Virus record (IMG/VR): IMGVR_UViG_3300029286_000080
Span: 1-44,356 of that record
Reading direction: 5' to 3' (one strand)
Source of the DNA: a virus
Length of the DNA stretch: 44,356 bases
Shown: one piece after another, positions 14,724 through 22,197 of the stretch
Layout: each line of letters opens with the position of its first letter
Position numbering within the stretch: position 1 is the stretch's first letter
Notes under the pieces: model-generated
Seen by the model: only the letters and a program-made list of their open reading frames with translations
The model's database searches: none
What the model was told of the DNA's origin: nothing
Program-made: the position numbers and the translations under genes

Positions 14724-15161
14724 TTAGATTGTTTTGGTTGCGTTGTGAACATCCAATTCATCTTGAAGTCTTTCAATATTACTTTCAAGAAGTTCAATCA
14801 AGTTATTACGACGAACCACATCAATAATAGTGGTTTTTACCATTGGGCTTTCATCACTGTATCGGTGCATTTTTCTTACCGTACCTTCACCACAATCTAA
14901 ACCACGAAGGTTCTTCAACAAACTTTTAAGTTCTGACATCTTAAAAATTTTATTATAAACCTCCATGTTTGCCATGTGGATTTTAGTTTTTAATTCAACC
15001 AAATCGTCAACATTGTTTAACAATTCGGTAAGAGTTTCTTCAACGTCATAGTGACGGATTGCACCTTCTTCAACTGAGTTATTCTCATTTAGACGGTTGT
15101 ATAAGTCTGATGTTTTCTTCACCAACTTATTTTTTTGTTTTAGTGCTTGTTTGATGTTCAT
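14724..15161 (-). CDS. Coiled-coil protein, DIP1984-like
   Basis: This is a 145-residue, almost wholly helical protein. The start (IKQALKQKNKLVKKTSDLY, then RLNENNSVEEG) and the middle (LVELKTKIHMANMEVYN) resemble the DIP1984/septicolysin-like family ('LxEALxxRxxLxxxIxxLxxRLxxNAxVQEG'), whose function is not established. It lies 2 nt behind a two-TM protein gene. The family assignment is tentative. Confidence 0.65.
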   Translation of the reverse strand: MNIKQALKQKNKLVKKTSDLYNRLNENNSVEEGAIRHYDVEETLTELLNNVDDLVELKTKIHMANMEVYNKIFKMSELKSLLKNLRGLDCGEGTVRKMHRYSDESPMVKTTIIDVVRRNNLIELLESNIERLQDELDVHNATKTI

Positions 15162-15163
15162 AG

Positions 15164-15448
15164 TTATAAAAATATAAGAATAAGATTTGAAATAAAAATA
15201 CCTAAACCTAAGGTAAAGAAATGAGTTTTGATACTGTAAGAACTGTAAGGACCAATTTGGTCAAGTTGAGCTTTCTTTAATTGAAACGTAGCGTCTTCGT
15301 AAATTTCAGTATCACCCGTTTTAATTGCTTCACCAAGAAATGAAGTTGCGTCCTTAATTTTTTGATTTTCTTTTTTTTCACGAATGGTTCCCCATATCAT
15401 CCCAATGAGATAAAATAACCATCCAACTAAATTTAATGTCATATTCAT
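15164..15448 (-). CDS. Two-TM membrane protein
   Basis: The 94-residue protein has a TM at each end (about 5-20, NLVGWLFYLIGMIWG, and about 77-94, FFTLGLGIFISNLILIFL). A roughly 50-residue charged helical loop lies between them (KKENQKIKDATSFLGEAIK). The start may also be the second Met. It is co-transcribed with the coiled-coil gene (2-nt gap). The function is unknown. Confidence 0.6.
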   Translation of the reverse strand: MNMTLNLVGWLFYLIGMIWGTIREKKENQKIKDATSFLGEAIKTGDTEIYEDATFQLKKAQLDQIGPYSSYSIKTHFFTLGLGIFISNLILIFL

Positions 15449-15484
15449 AATTCAATGTTAATCAAGTTTTTTTAAATAATCAAA

Positions 15485-15928
15485 CTAGTCGTAGTAGAAT
15501 ATTTCAACACCAGCCTCTTGAAACATCACCAAACTACGTTTTGCATGTTCATCCCAATACTCTCTATTCTTAGTTGTGTCTTCTCTTTTACAATAGATTG
15601 ACTTAACACCTGAAGATATAATACCCTTAGCGCAATCCGTACAAGGTATACCACAGGTCAAATACATTGTAGTACCCTTAGTTGATACACCAATACGAGC
15701 TGCGTTGTAAAGAGCGTTTCTTTCGGCATGTTCCATCCAAAAATATTTTTCAGGACGTTCCTGTCTCTCTTGAACATTGTCATCAATCCCACGAGGGAAT
15801 GAATTAAATCCCGTTGAGACAATCTCTTTGTCCTGTCCAACTATAACCGCACCAATCTGTGTTCGTTGGTCTTTTGACTTTAACTTAACCGACTCGGCAA
15901 TGTTTAAAAAATATTCTTTCCAATCCAT
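15485..15928 (-). CDS. dCMP deaminase
   Basis: The 147-residue enzyme was started at the internal ATG (MDWKEYFLNIAESV), which lies 1 nt after the upstream stop. It has the zinc-dependent cytidine/deoxycytidylate deaminase signature: HAE at 67-69 (HAERNALYNAA) and PCTDC at 95-99. The strand TQIGAVIV before and the helix after complete the fold. It converts dCMP to dUMP and so feeds dTMP synthesis, a step many large phages supply. It is cotranscribed with the P-loop kinase gene from the host-type promoter at 16342-16373, consistent with early expression. Confidence 0.9.
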   Translation of the reverse strand: MDWKEYFLNIAESVKLKSKDQRTQIGAVIVGQDKEIVSTGFNSFPRGIDDNVQERQERPEKYFWMEHAERNALYNAARIGVSTKGTTMYLTCGIPCTDCAKGIISSGVKSIYCKREDTTKNREYWDEHAKRSLVMFQEAGVEIFYYD

Positions 15929-15929
15929 A

Positions 15930-16337
15930 TCAAATCTTAAACTCAAAACGATTTTTCATCTGTTCCAACTTTTCTTCAGGAACACCATGAGTATTCACAC
16001 CACCATGTCGGTTCTCAACAACCAAAGAAAACACTCGGTAACCATATTCTTTAGCCAACTGATAATAATCCTCCATCTCCCATTCTTGAGTGAAAGTGTT
16101 TGACACCGCAATATCAGAATATTCTAACCCGTAGGTATCGTTATTCATTTCCATCCACTCACGAACCGTTGCCTTACACCAAGCATGAGCTTCTTTAATT
16201 TTGGAACCATCAAACACATATTCCCCTTCATGATTTAAGAAGAACATATCCGCCTCAACAAATGCTGTTGATATTTCACGGGCTAATGTAGACTTACCTG
16301 ACCCAGGTAATCCACGAACTAAGTATAGATTTTTCAT
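15930..16337 (-). CDS. P-loop kinase (polynucleotide-kinase-like AAA_33)
   Basis: This is a 135-residue P-loop NTPase with Walker A GLPGSGKST (9-17) and a DMFF acidic strand near 35. The helix (AHAWCKATVREWMEMNND) and the IAVSNTF strand are typical of the NEDD4-binding-protein-2/AAA_33 group related to the kinase half of polynucleotide kinase. It could phosphorylate 5' ends of RNA or DNA, or a nucleotide. No phosphatase domain is present. The start is preceded by a near-perfect host-type promoter, and the dCMP deaminase follows after 1 nt. Confidence 0.8.
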   Translation of the reverse strand: MKNLYLVRGLPGSGKSTLAREISTAFVEADMFFLNHEGEYVFDGSKIKEAHAWCKATVREWMEMNNDTYGLEYSDIAVSNTFTQEWEMEDYYQLAKEYGYRVFSLVVENRHGGVNTHGVPEEKLEQMKNRFEFKI

Positions 16338-16341
16338 TTAA

Positions 16342-16373
16342 CAAAGATATATTATAATAGTATATGAAACAAA
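16342..16373 (-). promoter_or_regulatory. Host-type promoter for the kinase-deaminase operon
   Basis: Minus strand: TTTG (16373-16370), 20 nt, TATCTTTG (16349-16342), then the ATG after 4 nt. It overlaps the start of the divergent 57-codon gene. Confidence 0.7.
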
Positions 16374-16537
16374 AAGAACAATCAATTATTAATCCCGAAA
16401 TTTATTACAAAGTTAAAGGTAAAAATTCTGAGATTGAAAAGGAGTTTATAGATTTTAACAACCCAAGAAAAAGGTTTTGGTATTACCTAAAACGCTGGTT
16501 CAAGAACAAAGTAAGAAAGATAAAATTACACTTCTAA
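16364..16537 (+). CDS. Small basic protein
   Basis: The 57-residue protein has a mixed first half (INPEIYYKVKGKNSEIEKEF) and a very basic, aromatic second half (RKRFWYYLKRWFKNKVRK). The basic amphipathic end could bind nucleic acid or the membrane surface. It runs divergent from the kinase gene and overlaps the 3' end of the metallophosphoesterase gene by 12 nt. No family is recognised; support comes from composition and placement. Confidence 0.5.
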   Translation: MKQKEQSIINPEIYYKVKGKNSEIEKEFIDFNNPRKRFWYYLKRWFKNKVRKIKLHF

Positions 16538-17179
16538 TCTTTTTTCATGGTGGTCTTTAGGTAACACCAATTTTTTACGAGGTCTATCTTTCATAATATT
16601 CCTAATCTCTTCAAATGAGATTGGATATAAATCATTACCATCAACCCCCACGTCCATTGCTTTACCTTCGTTAACTCTCAAGTTAGGTGGTAAGTGAACG
16701 TGTCCGTGTAAGTGAACCACACCATCGTTCATACCATCCCAAGAAGCTATTGGGTAGTGCATACACACCATAGAGTATTTCATAACTTCCTTACCTTCAG
16801 GTTTGCGAATATCCAAGTGAAGATAATCTTGACATGATGAAAATATTCTTTGGATATCACCCTTGTTTCTACGAATGTGGTGGTCGTGGTTTCCAAAGAC
16901 CAAGTGAACATTCTTACAAAGAATACGGCTACGGAACTCCTCAATAGATTCAAAACCACCAAACGACCAATCACCCAAGTGAATTAGAATATCATCTTCA
17001 CCAACCATCTCGTTGATTCTGTTAGCCAACGTGCTATTCATATGTTCAAGTGATTTAAAATCCCTTGTCAAGTTATCTGCACCGTTCCAATTTGTAGTTG
17101 CCTTACAAATGTTATTGTGATTATAGTGAGTGTCAGATGTAAAAAACAAACCCTGACCTTTTTCTAAAACGATTTTCAT
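16526..17179 (-). CDS. Metallophosphoesterase (calcineurin-like)
   Basis: This is a 217-residue protein. The start is the ATG overlapping the stop of the small TM gene (ATGA), not the longer frame. It contains the full calcineurin-like set: TSDTHYNH (Asp16, His18), LGDWSFGG, FGNHDHH, then CMHYPIASW and HLHGHVH. These are the two-metal ligands of phosphoesterases acting on phosphodiesters or phosphomonoesters. Phage members may act on nucleotides, nucleic-acid ends or signalling nucleotides. It is co-translated with the 29-residue membrane peptide from the promoter at 17270-17300. Confidence 0.85.
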   Translation of the reverse strand: MKIVLEKGQGLFFTSDTHYNHNNICKATTNWNGADNLTRDFKSLEHMNSTLANRINEMVGEDDILIHLGDWSFGGFESIEEFRSRILCKNVHLVFGNHDHHIRRNKGDIQRIFSSCQDYLHLDIRKPEGKEVMKYSMVCMHYPIASWDGMNDGVVHLHGHVHLPPNLRVNEGKAMDVGVDGNDLYPISFEEIRNIMKDRPRKKLVLPKDHHEKRLEV

Positions 17180-17265
17180 GAGTGAACTATTAATGATACG
17201 ATGAATATGAATACAAATAAGACACACCATCCGATGAGACCCCAATAATTTTTGTGAACTTTCAT
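17176..17265 (-). CDS. 29-residue membrane peptide coupled to the phosphoesterase
   Basis: This tiny gene lies directly behind a host-type promoter and overlaps the phosphoesterase start by 4 nt (ATGA). The peptide is a short polar head (MKVHKNYWG) and one TM segment (LIGWCVLFVFIFIVSLIV). The promoter position and the translational coupling both support it. It may anchor or control the phosphoesterase, or act alone on the host membrane. Confidence 0.6.
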   Translation of the reverse strand: MKVHKNYWGLIGWCVLFVFIFIVSLIVHS

Positions 17266-17269
17266 ACCA

Positions 17270-17300
17270 CAAAAGTAACTTCAATATTTCACATTACAAA
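17270..17300 (-). promoter_or_regulatory. Host-type promoter for the membrane peptide-phosphoesterase unit
   Basis: Minus strand: TTTG (17300-17297), 19 nt, TACTTTTG (17277-17270), start codon after 4 nt. Confidence 0.65.
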
Positions 17301-17340
17301 GACTTGATAAAAATATTTCCACCCTTATGATTGTAGTATC

Positions 17341-17425
17341 ATTTGAGGGTTGGCTGGTTGTCCAAGAGTGTTGATTAGTGTTTAACCAGACTTTTTGAGG
17401 GGGACTTTGTCCCCTTCTTTTTTTT
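17341..17425 (+). ncRNA. Candidate structured small RNA with terminator
   Basis: On the plus strand TTGG (17350-17353), CTGGTT (17354-17359), CCAA (17362-17365) and AACCAG (17384-17389) can form an interleaved, pseudoknot-type fold. It is followed at 17399-17425 by a GGGGAC/GTCCCC hairpin and a long T-run. No plus-strand gene precedes the terminator except a possible 15-codon frame. The promoter is weak (TATCATTTG upstream, one base off the host box). It could be a small RNA or a leader-peptide transcript. Confidence 0.4.
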
Positions 17426-18134
17426 AGGCTACGTTGGTACCTAATATATTGTTAATTTTTTTAGCGCTTTGAGCAATTACACTATTCCCCGAGTCTATTC
17501 TTGAACGTATTGCAATTTCTGTTAACTTGTTCGGGTCAGTAATACCTTTCTTCACAGCATCATTTATTTTTATAGCAAACTTTCTAAACCAACCTGGTCC
17601 GTTCCACGTACCATAGACAAAGTGAAACATTAAATTAGGATTTGATTCTACTATTTTTCTCGCCTCAGGTGAAAGATAATTATTCATGTTCTTCAAAAAG
17701 AATGGTTTCATCATCTTAACAACCAAACTTCTCAATTTTGGTTCTAAACTACCACCCCTATAATTGTATTTCCACTTTGAACTAGCACCAGCATCATCAA
17801 TTAACTCCCAAAATTCTCTTCCTTCAGGTGAAGTATTAATGTCACCACCATGTCTTCTATCAATACCCATCATAGTTTCACCTGATTTTCCCATGGCGCT
17901 TTGATTCATCTTAGGGTGATAATATCCACCCTCTAAATCATTAATAACTTTGTTTGTAATCTCTTCAAAAGAACCTGAAGATGTCTGAGGAGTTATAATA
18001 TTTGTATCAACATATGTTGCGTCTTGTGGTGTAGAACTACCTTTCATGAATTTCTCAACATCAAAAAATGATTGTTCTTCAATATTCATTAATTTTTGTT
18101 GTCTCTTAATATCTTCTACTAATCGTCTTTTCAT
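17424..18134 (-). CDS. Lysozyme-like protein (muramidase candidate)
   Basis: The 236-residue protein has an N-terminal helix (MKRRLVEDIKRQQKLMNIEE) that resembles a variant of the recurrent tag, then a linker. From about residue 57 a lysozyme-like domain follows: VINDLEGGYYHP with a candidate catalytic Glu68, a GIDRRHGG turn, the helix RSLVVKMMKPFFLKNMNNYL and FHFVYGTWNGPGWFRKFA. The EGGY start and the GPGWF segment recall GH108-type and phage structural lysozymes. There is no signal peptide, so it is either a virion-associated lysozyme (the tag supports this) or a holin-dependent endolysin. The start is preceded by TATTTAT. Confidence 0.6.
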   Translation of the reverse strand: MKRRLVEDIKRQQKLMNIEEQSFFDVEKFMKGSSTPQDATYVDTNIITPQTSSGSFEEITNKVINDLEGGYYHPKMNQSAMGKSGETMMGIDRRHGGDINTSPEGREFWELIDDAGASSKWKYNYRGGSLEPKLRSLVVKMMKPFFLKNMNNYLSPEARKIVESNPNLMFHFVYGTWNGPGWFRKFAIKINDAVKKGITDPNKLTEIAIRSRIDSGNSVIAQSAKKINNILGTNVA

Positions 18135-18149
18135 TGATGACCTTTAAAA

Positions 18150-18156
18150 ATAAATA
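18150..18156 (-). promoter_or_regulatory. TATTTAT motif before the lysozyme-like gene
   Basis: Minus-strand TATTTAT, 15 nt before the ATG; one of the recurrent heptamers near tagged or late-looking genes. Just upstream a CCTC...GAGG dyad lies at about 18174-18200. Confidence 0.35.
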
Positions 18157-18209
18157 CCTATGATATAAGAAATACCTCGTTTATTGAAACATAAATGAGG
18201 ATATTTAAG

Positions 18210-18216
18210 TATTTAT
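18210..18216 (+). promoter_or_regulatory. TATTTAT motif before the 95-aa gene
   Basis: Plus-strand TATTTATG, 18 nt before the ATG at 18235; a member of the recurrent heptamer set. Confidence 0.35.
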
Positions 18217-18234
18217 GTTTATACTTACCAAAAC

Positions 18235-18522
18235 ATGCCGGATAAAAATCTCATATTAAAAAGGTCTCTACAAAAGATTGTCAAGTCGGCAATCAAGAAA
18301 GACCCTATTTTATCTGATGTATACCGTGTTGACATAACATTTTTATTTAAATCACCTGTTATGTCAGCAATGTGTGATTGGGTTTATGGATTAAAAATCT
18401 ATACAGATTCTGAGTTTGTTGATAGAATTGCAATCGCCAATAGACTCAAGTCAAAAATAACCAACATCATCTCTCAAGTATCTAACGATTCATTCTGTTG
18501 TACAGATGTTTCATTTGAGTAA
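18235..18522 (+). CDS. Small hypothetical protein
   Basis: This is a 95-residue protein. A basic helix (NLILKRSLQKIVKSAIKKD) is followed by a beta-rich part (VYRVDITFLFKSPV, WVYGLKIYTDSEF). It has no known family. It is isolated on the plus strand, facing the 3' end of the UDP-galactopyranose mutase gene 3 nt away. The TATTTAT motif upstream suggests the same control as the tagged genes. Confidence 0.65.
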   Translation: MPDKNLILKRSLQKIVKSAIKKDPILSDVYRVDITFLFKSPVMSAMCDWVYGLKIYTDSEFVDRIAIANRLKSKITNIISQVSNDSFCCTDVSFE

Positions 18523-18525
18523 AAC

Positions 18526-19638
18526 TTAAACCATTTTTATTTTCTGACAAAGATGAAGTGCCTGAGCAATCACTTGGTGCATGTCATAGTATTGATAAGT
18601 TCCTAACCTACCACCGAACATATACTTCTCAAGTTTATCACCTTGTATTTTATATTTGGTGTAAATCTCACCATTTGTATCATCCTTGATTGGGTAATAC
18701 GGTTCATTATCACCTGTATAGTCACAGGGATATTCTTTACTAACATAACTTGTTTTTTGATTTTGATAGTCAAAGAACTTATGTTCTAAAATCCTTGTGA
18801 ATGGTGTATCACTGTCAGTATAATTAACCACGGGATGTCCTTGAAAACTGTGTGAAGTAATATGGACGTTCTCCCACCTCAAACTACGGTATTCTAATCT
18901 ACCATGTTCGTAATCAAAAAACTTATCAATTGGTCCTGTGTAGATTATCTTATCCGCAGCCTCTTCCCACATTCTTTTGTTTTCAAAGAAGTCTTGGTTC
19001 AAGAACACATCAACATTGTCCAATAACTTTTCAAATATCTGTGTGTACCCGCCAACAGGAATACCTTGGTATCTATCATTGAAGTAATTATTGTCCCATG
19101 TAAACCTTACAGGTATTCTTTTGATGATTGACGCAGGTAGTTCCGCACATTTCTTCCCCCATTGTTTCTCGGTATATCCCTTAATAAACTTCTCATATAT
19201 GTCGGTACCAACCATAGACAAGGCTTGTTGTTCTAAGTTAGTTACAGGACCTTTATATCTTTGTTCCTCTATCTTCGCCTTTGCTTGTTCTTCTGTCTTC
19301 ACACCCCACAGTTGGTGGAACGTCCACATATTAAATGGAAGGGTGTATAACTCTTCTTTGTAGTTTGCTATGGGTGAATTAACAAACTGTTTAAAATCTG
19401 CAAATTGATTTACCCAGTCCCATATCTTTTTACTGTCTGTATGAAATATGTGTGCACCGTATCGGTGAACATGAATTCCGTCAACATCTTCGGTATAACA
19501 GTTACCCCCAATGTGACTTCTTTTATCTATTACAAGTACTCTATGATTTTTACCCAACTCGTAGGCACAGGTTGCTCCGAAGAGTCCTGCGCCTACGATT
19601 AGGTAATCATATTTGCTATTCGAAATCAAATTCAACAC
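18526..19638 (-). CDS. glf: UDP-galactopyranose mutase
   Basis: This is a full-length 370-residue flavoenzyme. It has the FAD-binding YDYLIVGAGLFGATCAYELG, the DKRSHIGGNCY segment, RYGAHIFHTDS, KGYTEKQWGK and the C-terminal GGRLGTYQYYDMHQVI that contacts FAD and UDP. All are hallmarks of bacterial Glf, which interconverts UDP-galactopyranose and UDP-galactofuranose. It is the last of three glycan genes and overlaps the upstream glycosyltransferase by 23 nt. Together they could add galactofuranose-containing glycans to phage proteins or to the host surface. Glf is unusual in phages. Confidence 0.93.
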   Translation of the reverse strand: MLNLISNSKYDYLIVGAGLFGATCAYELGKNHRVLVIDKRSHIGGNCYTEDVDGIHVHRYGAHIFHTDSKKIWDWVNQFADFKQFVNSPIANYKEELYTLPFNMWTFHQLWGVKTEEQAKAKIEEQRYKGPVTNLEQQALSMVGTDIYEKFIKGYTEKQWGKKCAELPASIIKRIPVRFTWDNNYFNDRYQGIPVGGYTQIFEKLLDNVDVFLNQDFFENKRMWEEAADKIIYTGPIDKFFDYEHGRLEYRSLRWENVHITSHSFQGHPVVNYTDSDTPFTRILEHKFFDYQNQKTSYVSKEYPCDYTGDNEPYYPIKDDTNGEIYTKYKIQGDKLEKYMFGGRLGTYQYYDMHQVIAQALHLCQKIKMV

Positions 19639-20779
19639 CGTCAGAACTTAATACTGGTTCCTCAATTCTACGTTTGAGTTTATCTGACCACTCTTGTAAG
19701 AAATTTGATGTGTTATGGTAACAACGGTCTTCAATCAAGAAACACATCTGAGGGAATGGATTCACTCTTTCTTGTCCCATCATAATTTGTAAGTATCCAT
19801 AGATTTCATCGTATCTTCTTTGAGTTTCCAAGAAGAAACACAGGTAGAGTAAGTGTTCGTTTCTTATTGGAGCGAACGCCTCTGCCTGATGAAAACACTT
19901 TTCAGCTTTTTCCAAGTCACCAATTACTTCCCAAGCCTGACCCATCAAGATAAATGCGAAGTAAGCCATCTCATCAATTCTTGCAGGTCTACCAGTAACA
20001 TAATAGTTGTGAGAATACTCCATGAACTTTTCGTAGTAGAAAATACATCTTCTAGCAAATTCTTTTGAGTGGTCTAAACCAAATGGAAGTTCGTCAGACT
20101 TACCCCAACAATCAGAGTATGATTTTGCAACATACCAAAGGTGATACAAATCTTCTTTAACGGTATTACCAACCACTTTGTCAATCTCAAGTTCCAACGC
20201 GTCTTTCAAGAACTTTCTTGGAACATTCCAAGTCTGTCCGTCACTGTGAACCACATGTCTGAATCCTTCAGGGAGAGTAACTCTAACAAACCCTTCACCG
20301 ATTTCAGGTAAGTGGATTGTTTCGTGTCTTTTATCGTGTTGGAAGAACCATGGTCGGTCAGCATTCCACAACCAAGTTCGGTAGTATCTCATACCGTTTG
20401 CATGTGCAATTACGTTATAAGAATCCACACTCAAGTCATCCAATACGGACCAATCAAAATCTTCATCAATCTCAAGAATCTCATCAGCGTCCATCCTCAA
20501 AATCCATTGACATCCGTGGTCTGTTTGGAGACATGTCTTCAAGGTATGGTCTCGGTTCCAACCTGGATATTGCCATTCAATCTCATAGAGTAAACCAGGG
20601 ATTCCTTTTTCCGCAAAGAAGTTACGGATAATGTCCTGAGTTCCGTCTTTTGAACCGTTATCTTGGATAACCCAATAGTCAATGTGTCTCCACACTGTTT
20701 CTAACATTCGGGTTATTGTTGGTGCCTCGTTGGCAACCATTGCGTTTAAACACAATTTAATTTTCTTGTTATTATTCAT
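19616..20779 (-). CDS. GT2 glycosyltransferase with helical C-terminus
   Basis: This is a 387-residue protein. The N-terminal GT-A domain has IKLCLNAMVANEAPTITRML, VIQDNGSKDGTQDII and the metal-binding RMDADEIL near residue 95. The C-terminal half is helical with a TPR-like rhythm (QAWEVIGDLEKAEKCFHQAE, YLCFFLETQRRYDEIYGYL). This architecture is typical of the SunS/WcaA-like proteins found in large phages and cyanophages. It overlaps the next glycosyltransferase by 8 nt and glf by 23 nt. The acceptor is unknown and could be protein or lipid. Confidence 0.85.
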   Translation of the reverse strand: MNNNKKIKLCLNAMVANEAPTITRMLETVWRHIDYWVIQDNGSKDGTQDIIRNFFAEKGIPGLLYEIEWQYPGWNRDHTLKTCLQTDHGCQWILRMDADEILEIDEDFDWSVLDDLSVDSYNVIAHANGMRYYRTWLWNADRPWFFQHDKRHETIHLPEIGEGFVRVTLPEGFRHVVHSDGQTWNVPRKFLKDALELEIDKVVGNTVKEDLYHLWYVAKSYSDCWGKSDELPFGLDHSKEFARRCIFYYEKFMEYSHNYYVTGRPARIDEMAYFAFILMGQAWEVIGDLEKAEKCFHQAEAFAPIRNEHLLYLCFFLETQRRYDEIYGYLQIMMGQERVNPFPQMCFLIEDRCYHNTSNFLQEWSDKLKRRIEEPVLSSDGVEFDFE

Positions 20780-22019
20780 AGATGTAATTCATTACTTGTT
20801 CTTCATTATGATACTTTCTCACTCCCCCACGGTTTTGAAACTTCTGAGAGTGACCCAGTTCTTCATCCCAATTCCAATCTTCAAAACCCAACTCAATGAT
20901 TCTCTCATGAATTCGTTTGTCATAGTGGTCTCGGATTAATCTTGCTCTACGATTGATGTCTGTCGCATTGTTATCAACCGTTGAATTTTTATTGTTATAT
21001 TGGATGTATAACATTTTTTTGACGTGAATCATTCGTGTATGTAGAAATGTATGAACAATAAGTTCAAAGTCATCAGCAACAGGTGTCAACTTGTTGTGTC
21101 CACCAATCTCATGATATAGTTTTCTCTCCCACATTCTTACATGGTTTGGCATTGATATGTTAAACCGTATGGACAATGGGTTGATATCAGGGTACCAATG
21201 TGCCAATCTCTCCACACCATCAACCATAACTTTGGTATGACCTGCATATCCAAAGTCAAAGTAATTGTCGTGTCTCGCATACCAATCACCTGACCAATCG
21301 TGGTCATAGTATTTGAATTCACCATCCTCGTAACACTCGGTCACGTCTGTGTATAGGAAACCAGCATCGGGGTATTGAAGGATGGCATCATGAGAGATTT
21401 GTAAACACTCTGAAGTTAATGCATCATCATGGTCCAACTCAACCAACCAATCCCCATCACCAAGTGTTGCCGCTCTGTGTTTTGCCAAACCAACGTTACC
21501 ACCTGTAATTGGATACAACTTGTGAGGTTTTACCCTGTAGTCCTTCTCAGCAATTTTCTTGAGGATATTCCACGTAACATCATCAGGGGAATCATCCAAC
21601 ACAATCCATTCCCAATTGGTGAATGTTTGTTTTTTCATACTCTCATAGGTTCTGTAAATCCTTTCGTTTGTCTTATACGTTGGAGTGAATACTGAGAACC
21701 GTGGACGTATGTATTCGGTGTTTCTGAAAACAGACTGACATACAATCACATTTGCCAAAACCATATCAGGTAACGGTTCATCATAATGAATGTGAAATCT
21801 CGTTAGATGAAAATGTGGTATTTCAATGTTCTCATCAAAAGAAATAATTAGGTCAGGTTTATACTGTGTATAATCTTCAATGACTGTATTCTCATAGGGT
21901 AAAGAATAAATCACAACCTCATCATGAAGGTGTTCCTCCCAGTAAATGTCTGAATGTAATATAATCTCCCCCAAAGTGTGCCAACCGTAAACGATTGCCG
22001 ATGGTTTTTTTGTTTGCAT
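20772..22019 (-). CDS. GT2 glycosyltransferase with N-terminal extension
   Basis: The 415-residue protein has an N-terminal domain of about 105 residues (SAIVYGWHTLGEIILHSD, PDLIISFDENIEIPHF) of unclear origin. A family 2 GT-A domain follows: RFSVFTPTYKTNERIYRTYE, WIVLDDSPDD, GGNVGLAKHRAA and the DxD motif VELDHDDAL. Family 2 enzymes use nucleotide sugars with inversion. It is the first gene of the three-gene glycan unit that ends with glf, which could supply UDP-galactofuranose to it. Confidence 0.85.
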   Translation of the reverse strand: MQTKKPSAIVYGWHTLGEIILHSDIYWEEHLHDEVVIYSLPYENTVIEDYTQYKPDLIISFDENIEIPHFHLTRFHIHYDEPLPDMVLANVIVCQSVFRNTEYIRPRFSVFTPTYKTNERIYRTYESMKKQTFTNWEWIVLDDSPDDVTWNILKKIAEKDYRVKPHKLYPITGGNVGLAKHRAATLGDGDWLVELDHDDALTSECLQISHDAILQYPDAGFLYTDVTECYEDGEFKYYDHDWSGDWYARHDNYFDFGYAGHTKVMVDGVERLAHWYPDINPLSIRFNISMPNHVRMWERKLYHEIGGHNKLTPVADDFELIVHTFLHTRMIHVKKMLYIQYNNKNSTVDNNATDINRRARLIRDHYDKRIHERIIELGFEDWNWDEELGHSQKFQNRGGVRKYHNEEQVMNYIYE

Positions 22020-22075
22020 ACAATAAAATTATAGGTAAACAACTCTACGAGTCAATTGAGTTTTTTCAAGAAAAA

Positions 22076-22082
22076 TATTTAT
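22076..22082 (+). promoter_or_regulatory. TATTTAT motif before a micro-gene
   Basis: Plus-strand TATTTAT, 4 nt before the ATG of the 26-residue membrane peptide; same heptamer as before the other isolated plus-strand genes. Confidence 0.35.
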
Positions 22083-22086
22083 TTGA

Positions 22087-22167
22087 ATGTTACAGGAACT
22101 ATTACCACTGATATTGGTTTTTCTACTCCTTGGGATGCTCAGTGTTGCAGTTCGTAATAAAAAATGA
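22087..22167 (+). CDS. 26-residue membrane micro-protein
   Basis: The frame MLQELLPLILVFLLLGMLSV ends in AVRNKK. It is an acidic head, one strongly hydrophobic helix and a positively charged tail. It fills the only gap between two minus-strand units, with a TATTTAT motif in front. Its size and charge pattern fit a phage membrane micro-protein (lysis inhibition, exclusion or virion membrane contact), but no homologue is known to me. Confidence 0.5.
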   Translation: MLQELLPLILVFLLLGMLSVAVRNKK

Positions 22168-22192
22168 AGGGTCTCCTTTTACAGAGACCCTT
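22167..22192 (-). terminator. Terminator after the zinc-binding phage protein
   Basis: AAGGGTCTC pairs with GAGACCCTT across an 8-nt loop. On the minus strand it is followed by CATTTTTTATT. It begins a few bases past the stop of the 247-residue gene. Confidence 0.7.
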
Positions 22193-22197
22193 ACACT

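Noticed and set aside
16526-17284. Longer phosphoesterase start (about 35 extra residues)
   Set aside because: The extension runs through the promoter-proximal membrane peptide gene in another frame. The ATGA overlap marks the likely start.
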